Source of the DNA: Dacryopinax spathularia
Taxonomy: Eukaryota > Basidiomycota > Dacrymycetes > Dacrymycetales > Dacrymycetaceae
DNA: 64,000 nucleotides
Assembly: GCA_037974965.1 (NCBI GenBank)
Contig: JBBPFI010000003.1
Location: 868,001 to 932,000 of the forward strand
Direction: 5' to 3'
Part shown: positions 55,175 through 64,000 of the stretch, one piece after another
Position numbering within the stretch: the stretch's first letter is position 1
How the letters are laid out: each line of letters begins with the position of its first letter
Notes under the pieces: model-generated
What the model was told of the DNA's origin: nothing
Database searches by the model: none
The model's input: the letters and a program-made list of their open reading frames with translations, nothing else
Translations under genes and position numbers: made by a program

Positions 55175-56873
55175 ATGCTTCACTACTCACAGCGGGCTTT
55201 ATGTCGAGGCTCAAGTTCGTCCTCGTCTCTCTTGAGTAACAGATGCGGACTGGGTTGCTCGAACGTCGTGGTGGGACGCAGATCAACCCGACAGACGAGG
55301 AAATATGCTACCAGAAAGGAAACCAACCCTGCCAAATATAACTGGAACCCAAACACCTTCACGGATGAACTGCCTGAAGACCATGCTAAATATCCTCGCT
55401 TGACTGCTGCCCAACTCCGAAAGTATAGCGAACCTCCCCGGGAGGTGAAGATGCTTGTCCGGGACTACATCGCGGATTCGCTGTATAATCCCCACTATGG
55501 CTACTTCTCCAAGCAAGCCGTGATCATGTCGTCGGCCGATCCGTTTGACTTCCCCAACATACGAAGCTCGGGCGAATTCTATAGTCTGATGGCGAAGACG
55601 TACTCTTCGGGTGACTCGACTCCACGTACCCCGAACGGTCGACAGATGTGGCACACCCCGACAGAGCTCTTCAAGGCAGGTGTCGTCTACCCCGTTACGT
55701 CGTATACTGACCTCGTCTATAGCCATGGTATGGAAGTGCCATAGCACAGTGTTTGACAGCCGACTACATGCTAAAGTACTTCCCGTACGAAGATTTCATA
55801 ATCTACGAAGTCGGAGCCGGCAACGGCACCCTCGCTCGAAACATACTTGATTTCCTCCGGGACGACTATCCTGATATATACGATCGAACAACCTATCGTA
55901 TCATTGAAATCTCTCCTCAATTGGCTAAAATTCAAGCCGAGCAGTTAAAGAGGGATCATTCAAATGTCGAAGTCATAAACAAGGACATACTGCATTGGGA
56001 TAACCCGGAACTGTCTCCTTGTTATTTCATTGCGACCGAAGTCATTGTATGCCTTTCCCTCGTTTACTCAGTTGCATGACTAAAGTCTTGCAGGACAACT
56101 TCCCCCACGACATCGTCCGTTATAGAACGGAGGATCTGAAGCCGGCTCAATGCACGGTCGTCGTGGACGCCGAGGGCCAGTACACGGAGTTGTACGAACC
56201 GATCACCGATCCGCTCATTGCTCGATTCCTGGCCTATTCAAAGGCACTGAACCATCGACCCCCTGCATTATCACCAGGAATGACATCCGCAGCATTGCGC
56301 TTCCTACGGCGCGCTATGCCGTTCTCCGCTAATCTTACGCCTCCGGAGTTCATACCGACTCATCTGCTACTCTTCCTTGAAACCCTCCGCAGGAACTTCC
56401 CCCAGCATCGCCTTCTCCTCTCCGATTTTTTCTCATTGCCAGAAACAATACCTGGTTACAATGCTCCCGTAGTGCAAACCCGATACCGCGGCACGATGAT
56501 ACCCTGCACCACATATTTGGTGAAGCCTGGTTACTTCGATATATTCTTCCCGACAAACTTCGAGCGACTCAGTCAACTCTATGATTTCATCATGTCTCGC
56601 CCTCACTCGCCCAAGGCAATGGAGATCCGGAGTACACCGATTTTGGAGAGTGATCATCGGTTGGCCTCGGACTTCTTCTCATCCCGAGGGCGGGGCGATG
56701 GAAGTCCGACGATCATACCGAAAGGAAAGGCGTCGCGGGTTGGCAGCCCTCCCTGGAATATCTACACGCACAAGGAGTTCCTTACCCGGTATGCGAATAC
56801 GGAAGCGACAACCTTGCAGAATGGCGAGAATCCTATGCTGGACTTCTACCAGAATGTCAAGTTTCTGTTCTAG
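55175..56873 (+). CDS. NDUFAF7: NDUFAF7/MidA-family methyltransferase, mitochondrial
   Basis: This is an S-adenosylmethionine-dependent arginine methyltransferase needed for complex I assembly in other eukaryotes. Three exons: 55175-55675, 55723-56046 and 56094-56873. The N-terminus (MLHYSQRALCRG, then a Ser-rich, Arg-rich stretch to about residue 48) looks like a mitochondrial presequence. The body has VRDYIADSLYNPHYGYFSKQ, SSGEFYSLMAK, the SAM site FIIYEVGAGNGTLARNILDF, and HWDNPELSPCYFIATEV, followed after the second intron by DNFPHDIVRY. The first intron has a GC donor (AAG then GCAGGT). Used this way it gives HTPTELFKPWYGSAIAQ, as the family expects, while a GT site three bases on breaks the frame. 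The end is NPMLDFYQNVKFLF. Confidence 0.9.
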
Positions 56874-57048
56874 TGCTCAACGGTGGCGGGTGGGAGGCGC
56901 CGTCAACATGTATAAACATGATGAGGTTATCAAGTATAGGGTTATTGGTACGGTATGCGGAGGTATCATTACATGCAAGCAGGCGAAAAGGAGAAACGTA
57001 AGCAACAACTACCTATGAAGGCAACAGGAAAGCATGGTTCCACGGGAA

Positions 57049-58344
57049 CTATGAAGCGGAGTCGACGACTGATGAACGTAATGCCTCGGCGGCCTTGCTT
57101 GCTTTGTCAAGAGAAGCTGTATATGCTCGCATCGCTTGGTCGGCCAGCTGCTTCGCACTGGGGCGGTTCGGTGGCGTTCGAGGAGTACCGGGCCCGGAGA
57201 CGCTGCCGATGGATGGCGAGTTGGACAGCGACAGGGCAGGGTCATCCTGGTCATCCTCGCTCCAGTCCCCGGATTCCCAGCGTTGAATCCTCATTCTGCT
57301 ACGCTCAACGCTTTCCCATTCGTCGCGCATACCGGTCAACCGGTTGCGAATCAGGCGGAGCTGACGGGCGGCATCGGCGTTAGTAGCACTGTTCATCTGT
57401 GCTTGATCCGACAGTGCAGATAATGAGGCGATCAGATCGTTATTGGACGCATGTATGGCAGAAAGGGTAGACAGCGCTTCTCCGATAGGGTCGACGAAGG
57501 CTGAGGCCGAATTGTTGCGGGAATGTCGTACAGAATTTGAGAAGAATCCGTCATCGCTGTCATTATGTCGTATCTCCTCGGGAGATTCGGGTATGTTGTC
57601 TAAGCCACCAGTTGGTGACCAAAGTGCTCCATCATCGTAACCGTTCGGATGAAGTGACTTCATGCCGCCAGCTAGCCATCCGTCAACCAGAGTGATCTCA
57701 GGGATGTCTAGCTGAGCAGCATCCGCTTTCTTTCGAAGATCCCGAGAGATCTGTTCTAGTTGCTTTACTTGCATGTCACGATCTCTTGTCGTAGTTCGTA
57801 GTCGTCGGAGGAGGTCAGAGATCCAGTCTTCCACTGTTGGCTCGTAAGCCATGTCCGGGGATGTGGTTGGCTCGGCGGTCTTGAGGCAGAGAATGAAGGC
57901 ATCAAGCGCCTTTGCGTCCCTGCTGAAAGCGTCGACAGGGTCGAGCATGTCATTGACGATCACAGCTGGTGTCCTCCCATTCGCCGTTGGTCGCCGCGGC
58001 GGAGTCACTAGCATCTCAACCACATCGAGAGACGGTTCTGGGATGGCATCGTCGCTGTGGTCAGCCGATGGGTCAACAATCGCTCCTTCCTCTTCATCAA
58101 ACTCAAGTCCCAGTTCCTCCGCCAATGCCTTTGCATTCGCTCCTGGCTCTGGTCCGAGAGCAGCCACGAGTTCTTGCGCAAGTGACATCCCGCCGGCACC
58201 GGAATCCGCGCCAAGTGACTCGCCCGCATACAGGCCGCCTAGGGAGTTCGACGTTGATAATGGTGCCAGGGCAGACAGCGAATCGCCTCCTCCCAGGTGA
58301 GGATCCTCAAAGAGATCAGGATCTTCATCGAAATCGGGATCCAT
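57049..58344 (-). CDS. Acidic coiled-coil protein of unknown function
   Basis: A single exon of 431 residues beginning MDPDFDEDPDLFEDPHLGGG. The first 140 residues are acidic and disordered. A helical core follows (PTVEDWISDLLRRLRTTTRD, QVKQLEQISRDLRKKADAAQ). A Ser/Asp-rich linker and a second helical part follow (GEALSTLSAIHASNNDLIAS, QLRLIRNRLTGMRDEWESVE). The tail has SP/TP sites (PGTPRTPPNRPSAKQ). No family is recognised. Weak resemblance to scaffold proteins with paired coiled coils is not enough for a name. It is divergent from MMS19, with about 310 bases between the starts. Confidence 0.8.
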   Translation of the reverse strand: MDPDFDEDPDLFEDPHLGGGDSLSALAPLSTSNSLGGLYAGESLGADSGAGGMSLAQELVAALGPEPGANAKALAEELGLEFDEEEGAIVDPSADHSDDAIPEPSLDVVEMLVTPPRRPTANGRTPAVIVNDMLDPVDAFSRDAKALDAFILCLKTAEPTTSPDMAYEPTVEDWISDLLRRLRTTTRDRDMQVKQLEQISRDLRKKADAAQLDIPEITLVDGWLAGGMKSLHPNGYDDGALWSPTGGLDNIPESPEEIRHNDSDDGFFSNSVRHSRNNSASAFVDPIGEALSTLSAIHASNNDLIASLSALSDQAQMNSATNADAARQLRLIRNRLTGMRDEWESVERSRMRIQRWESGDWSEDDQDDPALSLSNSPSIGSVSGPGTPRTPPNRPSAKQLADQAMRAYTASLDKASKAAEALRSSVVDSAS

Positions 58345-58652
58345 TGGCGATGGTGATGACTGTCTCTAGTGATGGTCGTGAAGGGGTATCATATGCAAAG
58401 GAGTAAGTAAGAGGCAAAGTGCGAGGGCGACGTGTTGTTTGCGGGGCAGAACGATGTGTAAGGGACGCGACACGCGCCTGAGACGGCTGGATGGAATGCC
58501 GTCAGCGCATTCTGGGCCAAATTTCGCCACTTCGGGAACTTCGGACGACAGTGAGCACACATCGATATACATGCTGTAACATTATTATCTTTATTCTTTC
58601 ACTGCTGGGTCCTATCCGCTGGTTCATCAAGAACGTTGGTTGAGGGGAAAAG

Positions 58653-61600
58653 ATGTCCGGTTCATCATCAATGGACCGGCTGGTCCGGACATACATGGCC
58701 TCCGACGGAGATGAGGACTTGCAGGATGTCGTCTCCGGTGAGTAGACTAAAGCATAAGTTGTGACTGCACGCTCACAGCCAATAAAGCGATCGATAATGG
58801 CCAGTCAACCATGCTCCTGCTTGTCAGATCTCTGGGAGAGTACCTCACATCAACGGAGGACGCCGTGCGGACCCGAGGTCCCCCCCTAGCCGCATACCCT
58901 ACGAGGTCGTTGGCTAATGTGGATATCTCAGGTCTAAACTTGCTGTCGGAAGTCCTGTCTCGAATATCGAAGGACAAGTTGAATGGTCAAGCCAGTATGT
59001 TTACCGGTGCTATATGTCATCGCTTGTGCTTACGAGATCCTGCAGCACGAGTACTGACCAAGTTTTATGTGGAGAAGCTTGAAGATGTACATGTGGTGGT
59101 GCCGGCGCTGAAGGGGATTCTCTCGCTGGTGGGATTCCCTTCATTCGGCGACGAAGAGGCAATCGAGGTCTTCCATGGGTAGGGAATGCCCGCTGCAGTA
59201 ATGAGACGATTACTCATCCTCCTACAGAATTGTCGCCAATGTGAAGATGCGCGCCCATGTGCAGTCCACACGCTTCATCGTCTTCATGATCATTGACGCC
59301 CTTATAACCCATCGAAGACAAGCTCTCAAGTCCCTGGGAGACACTTTTGTTGCTGGATACGTCGATCTGGCCAGCGGAGAGAAAGACCCTCGAAACCTCT
59401 TGCAAGCATTCGCAATAGATCGAATCATCCTCACCGAGTTTGAGACCAAGAGCCGAATCGACGTAGGTCTTCTGCAGTTTGTATCTTTTATCGTGAATGG
59501 TGCTGATGGAGCGTCTTTCCAGGACTTGTTCGATATCACTTTCTGCTATTTCCCAATAAGCTGGAAGCCGCCACCGGGCGATCCGTACGGAATATCGACG
59601 GATGATTTGCGCAATGCTCTTCGGAGATGTCTGAGCGCAACACCTGCCTTTGGACCGCTTGCCATGCCGACGTTCCTCGAGAAGCTGGCTGCCACAGTAG
59701 GAGCGACGAAGGTAAAGTACATCTCCCCTCGCGACGTTTATACAGTCGCTCATATTTTGGACAGATCGATACCCTGCTGTCTATGACAGCATGTTTCCCC
59801 GTATATGGGCAAGCATCTCTACAGCCGTTCGCCCAGAAGACCTGGGATGCCCTCCGCATGGAAATATTCCAACCTCTGAACGATGAGATCCAAGGTTACT
59901 CCCTCAAAACCCTAATCGCCTTCATCCAAACCCTGTATCCTCCTACCAACGCCGAAGTCGACGGTCTCGCAGTAGACATCATCAAGGAATGCCTAGGCTT
60001 GCTCAAGGATCCGGAGCGGGATCAGGCAAAGCATGCTATCAAGACTCTGGGCGCTTTCCTCGAGTCCTCCCCAGCTGTCGCCAAGTTCGCCCTGGAGCAA
60101 GGCGTGGAGACTCTCCTTAAGCTGTTCCGAGATCCAGCGGAGATGTCAGTTCGTGGACCGCTCCTGGATGCTCTTACTGGGCTGCTAGCGAGTCTACGGC
60201 GAGCTGCTGCCGATGGTCTTTATGACGTACCTGAAGCTGTGGCATCGAAGAAGGACGAACTCTTATCATGTTTTGCCTCTGCTATTCGAGCGCCGTCACT
60301 CCGCAAAAGCGCCCTTGGTGGGGTCCTAGAAATGACCCAGATTCCTGGACTTTTGTCCGAAGAGGAGATGACGTTCTTAGCACAAGCATGCAGCGAAATC
60401 CTTCTCCAGGAGCCTTCTGAGGAGACACGGTAAGCCATCATTGAGCGTCCTTCGCTGTGAAGTCCTCAGTTTTGTTCCTAGGAAACTGACGCTTGAAGTC
60501 CTGGGCAAACTATCCCAGACTGCACCAAAGGCGTTGGAGGATACATGCCTCCCATTACTATTTGGCGAGCTCCCTGACCAAGCTCCTCCCTTGGAAGCGG
60601 ACGACCAGCGCGAGAAGTACTGGAGAGTCTTATCAGCACTGGAGTCTCTCTGCCTGGAGCCAGTCCTGTTCCAAGTCCTTGTGGTTCGACTGGTGACTAA
60701 ACTCGACATCGTTTGTGCCTTGCGGACCGAGGCTCCTGAGCCGACGACGGTAGAAGCCAGTACTGCTTACGGCCATGCGATACTCGAAACGCTGCGAAGA
60801 TCCATCCATCGCAAGATTGGCGAGAAACACAAAGATCTGCCGAAATATCTCGATCAGCTGGTGCCCCGCTTGTTCAGCATCTTCCTTAGGGCGGCTCTGT
60901 CCTCAACGGAAGCGCCTCAAGTAGCCTCTAGCCCAATTCTTATCTTGGATGCTGCCAAGATCGTCAACCTCCTTACTCAAGCTGCGTCTGTCACGTACGT
61001 GCAACGGCAGTACCGTGAAGCGCGGTCTGACTAGTTTCTAGCGACCAAACGAGATTCATTACAAGCTTCTTCAAGGCGTACGATACGGGAGATCTTGCGC
61101 CTGTGGCTTCAGATGCCAGTCGCCTTGCCAAGGACGTAGCGTTCCGGCCATTAGAGGTGAGTTTCGCGTGCTTTGCCCATCCGCGTACTGACAGCAGGCG
61201 ACATAGATGGAAGCGCCGTCAAAGCAGAAGGATCTGGTGCCTCTATTGTGTTACTCTGTTGTAGCCTTATTCAAGGAGGTAAGACCTTCTGATCTCCTGT
61301 GCACTAGTAGACGACCGAATCACTCTCTCTTGCAGGTACATTTGCCAGTTGAGTCAGCGGTTGCAGTTCTGGACCGTCTTTCGCGGTGGTATATCTTTGC
61401 GGCGAAGAACGCATTACAACGTGACGCTGTCCTGCGAGCTATTTCTTGTCTTGTCAACAAGACCTTGCCGGGTACGCCGCATACCCAAGAGTTGGGCTGG
61501 GAGCTGACTTGTGGCCAGATGTCCTACCTTTCTTGGATGTGACCGTTGACTCCTACCGACGAGACATCCTTCGTAATCCCAATGCGCCGTTGCCTCAGCG

Positions 61601-62528
61601 ACTCATTGCCTTGGAATTATGGGTTTGGGTAAGCTATGATACGTCGCCTCCTCAATCAGGTATGCTGATATCGTTACAGATTGGCCGAGCCGTTCTTGTC
61701 CGAAGCGACGATCGGGTGAAAGACTTGGTAGATGACCTCTTCTGTCTGTTTCCCGATTCGGACATCGCCCGTGAAGCGGCCCTGGCGATCGGCAGGATGT
61801 CGCAAGGTGCCGGGGACACGTTGACGAAGGAGAATCATGCCACAATAAGGGTGCGTTCTCGCCACATCCGGCATAACCTATATGCTTAGGATGCTTGTTA
61901 GTTGCTTCACATGCAGAAATTCATCAATCTGCTGTTACCAAACATCGTTTCAGGCGTCAAGGACACCGCTAGTGAGTTCGGCATTATCCGAGATCGGTTC
62001 GTGACTGATTGCCGCTCAGATACGGAGAAGCAATCACTCTACCTGGCAACTCTAGCTGCTGTCATCGTTCATGTGCCCCGTGCCATCTATTCGCAAATCC
62101 TACCTACGGTGCGGTCTGCTGTTTGCCAATCAGGCAATATCGCTGACTTGCTATAGATCCTCCCACTTCTCTTCCGTTGCTTACAGTTACAGGATGCTAA
62201 TCTCCGCGCCAACGTGGCTGAAACTTTCGCTGCGATTGCTGAAGATGACGCCCTTGCATCTACGATCCTGACTGAACATGCCCAAACTCTGGTCAAAGCC
62301 CTGCTTACGAATAGCGTGACGACTCCCGGAGAACCTACGAGCGTACGGCTACGAGTTGCCTCACTCAAAGCTCTGGCCGCAATCCCTGCTACCATCCGCT
62401 ACGACATACTTCATCCTTTGAAGCCTACTGTCATTTTGCAACTTGGTAAAGCCGTCGATGATCGCAAGAGGTCCGTGCGAAAGGAAGCCGTAGAGGCCAG
62501 ATCAAAGTGGTACCAGTACCACGGCTAG
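58653..62528 (+). CDS. MET18: MMS19/Met18, cytosolic iron-sulfur targeting HEAT protein
   Basis: This is a member of the CIA targeting complex that hands Fe-S clusters to DNA polymerases, helicases and primase. The start is the ATG at 58653 (MSGSSSMDRLVRTYMASDGD). The first intron (GTGAGT from 58739, acceptor CTCACAG) joins VVS to ANKAIDNGQSTMLLLV. MMS19 N-domain marks are SRISKDKLNGQASMFTG, VVPALKGILSLVGFPSFGDE, and DLFDITFCYFPISWKPP with GDPYGISTDDLRNALRRCLS. HEAT repeats continue to the C-terminus (LVKALLTNSVTTPGEP, LRVASLKALAAIP, ending KEAVEARSKWYQYHG). There are about ten introns. The length is roughly 1,000 residues, as in the family. Confidence 0.92.
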
Positions 62529-62664
62529 ACCTGCAGGCTACCTATGGGAATAGACCTTTGATACTGTCATGACGATATTGCAATCCAATGTACAACAGCC
62601 ATGGTTACCGGGAGACATGTGTGGTGTTATACAGTTTGCTCGTAATAAAGGAACTCATGGGGAC

Positions 62665-63507
62665 TCAAACCGACTCTTCCGCGATGTCAAGCTGCTCGGC
62701 GATCATCTGCCTCACGCGACGTTCGTATTCCTGACGAGATCTCAGAAACATGGTCAACCGGCCCGACAGTCTAGGCGTACCGGCCGATTGTCCCTGTACA
62801 GCTTGCAACAATCTATGTTCGCACCGCTTTCCAGGTTTGGTTCTGCGGACCGCGTAGTGAGGAACGACCTCAGTCGAGGGGCATAACCACTCACCGGCCA
62901 ACATGGAAATCACACTCAGGATGACTTTCTCCACCGACTGTACCGGCGACCAACGTTCAGAGGATAGCTAAATGACGATTAGATGAGTTTCCAATTGATG
63001 CGGTTGATACTCACCTCATACATATGCGGATCATCCCCCGGGGTATGAAGGATGGATATGCAGACTTCGCCATTTGGATATACTGTCCTATGATGAGCGC
63101 CATTCATTGCGTCCACTAACGGTTCTCACTGTTGGGATGGAATAGGGGAGGGTCGAACTTCATCTTGAACGGGCTCAGAGGGTAGTCGGTTGGCTGCGTG
63201 AAGGTGAGCTCGGCCGGATGACTGTCAATGCATAACGAGACGTACGAATGTTAACCGGGCAAGGAAGACGCCGCCTTCCTGCGAGCAAAGGTCAGCACAG
63301 ACACCAGCATAGCTCGTTGATGACACTCACGAATGGTGTTCCCTCTGGACCTTGTATTAAGGCCTCCCATTCGAAGAAGTTGTCTTCGCTGACCGGGCCA
63401 GCCGTGAACATTCCATCCGGTGCGCCATTGGTCGTCAACTGCTTGTACTCGGTCATCAGCCGCCGGAGCGCTGTGGATGACTGAGCTTTCTTGCTTCCAC
63501 CGAGCAT
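62665..63507 (-). CDS. UBC7: Ubiquitin-conjugating enzyme E2, Ubc7/UBE2G2 type
   Basis: This is an E2 acting in ER-associated protein degradation. Start [18 protein letters not shown] at 63507; stop at 62665. Seven short exons are inferred from consensus introns. The spliced order is [88 protein letters not shown] (active-site Cys in GEVCIS), [51 protein letters not shown], and [20 protein letters not shown]. The loop of extra residues after the active Cys ([11 protein letters not shown]) marks the Ubc7/G2 class. A motif-like CGGGCCGGTTGACC falls in the last intron. Confidence 0.93.
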
Positions 63508-63826
63508 TCTCGCAGTACTGTGCGCTTTAGGACGAGGAACTAAGGATGGTAGGTAATTGCGACTTGCGACGTAGGCAGGATGTCCAGATCAGGGACGTGG
63601 AGAGTCGGCGATACAGGCCGCTGCTGTTTCCTGATCGAGAAGCTACAGTACTTCTAGAATCGCTGATAGCGACGGTGACCTGCCATTCATACACCTACTG
63701 TATCCTTGCATACCTTGTGAACTCTAATACCATCTTCTGGTTACTCAGTGTTCTGTCTACCCATGGTCTTTGCCCGCTTTGATTACGCAAACTTGACGAG
63801 TCGGCCCATTGAATAACACCGGCAGA
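63508..63826. promoter_or_regulatory. Divergent promoter of UBC7 and the PQ-loop gene
   Basis: About 320 bases lie between the two start codons. The open frame 63546-63782 lacks protein character. No motif was recognised. Confidence 0.4.
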
Positions 63827-64000
63827 ATGCCTGTCAACCCTGTCGCAGAGAACGTATTCGGTACAATGGGTGCGCTAGCATTCCGGCGCCGCCTGCCTCA
63901 CTGTTGATCTTGGGTTACAGGCACAATATGCTGGTGTATACAGCTGATACCTCAAGCTTGGAAGTCCTGGCGGGAGAAGTCCACATATGGATTATCACCT
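63827..64000 (+). CDS. PQ-loop repeat membrane protein, N-terminal part
   Basis: Exon 1 is 63827-63869, and the intron 63870-63920 (GTGCGC to GGTTACAG) splits a Gly codon. Exon 2 starts at 63921 and runs off the right edge. The spliced start is MPVNPVAENVFGTMG, then TICWCIQLIPQAWKSW and REKSTYGLSP. A hydrophobic segment ending in a Pro-Gln pair followed by WREKST-x-GLS is the signature of the first PQ-loop repeat. Such proteins have seven helices and transport small solutes, often across vacuolar or lysosomal membranes. The substrate cannot be told from this part. Confidence 0.8.

Noticed and set aside
59214-59753. Minus-strand open frame of 179 codons
   Set aside because: It is antisense to a well-identified part of the MMS19 gene.
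1-64000. tRNA or rRNA genes
   Set aside because: No A-box/B-box pair or rRNA-like stretch was recognised by eye; a tRNAscan run would be decisive.

Overview
The window is nuclear DNA of a filamentous basidiomycete, most likely an Agaricomycete. The genes carry many short GT-AG introns, mostly 46-60 bases. There is a KDZ-type transposase of the kind expanded in mushrooms. The housekeeping proteins (RPS15, acidic ribosomal P2, V-ATPase subunit G, symplekin/Pta1, NDUFAF7, MMS19/Met18, Ubc7) are fungal in sequence. All identifications come from reading the sequence; no database search was possible.

Layout. (1) 1-7 kb is conserved: the 3' part of an unknown acidic protein (minus), an SLC35E1/Sly41-like transporter, a disordered basic protein, and a divergent RPS15 / P2 ribosomal pair sharing one promoter. 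(2) About 7.5-43.8 kb is an accessory island, gene-dense but made almost wholly of proteins I cannot name. It holds three members of one family (genes A, B, C), two of a Cys-rich family (Z1, Z2), two of a small membrane-protein family (M1, M2), a stand-alone RPA1-N-like OB domain, a divergent kinase-like protein, an F-box-like protein, several orphan multi-exon genes, and a KDZ transposase at the right end. The non-coding DNA of the island, and some of its coding exons, are peppered with a CCGG-centred, palindrome-like motif (ideal form TCGGGCCGGA/ATT/CCGGCCCGA). In two places the motif forms exact tandem arrays, with 24-bp and 30-bp periods. (3) 44-64 kb is conserved again: a Zn2Cys6 transcription factor with a 16-base micro-exon, VMA10, symplekin, NDUFAF7, a coiled-coil protein, MMS19, UBC7 and the start of a PQ-loop membrane protein.

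How it fits together. The flanks are ordinary euchromatic housekeeping DNA, arranged partly as divergent pairs: RPS15/P2, VMA10/symplekin and coiled-coil protein/MMS19. The island looks inserted or lineage-expanded. Its proteins recur as paralogues with conserved intron positions, and its motif is rare outside it. A KDZ transposase sits at one edge. Whether the island is one large cargo-carrying DNA transposon, a nest of several, or a fast-evolving gene cluster cannot be settled from this window, because I could not find terminal inverted repeats or target duplications by eye.
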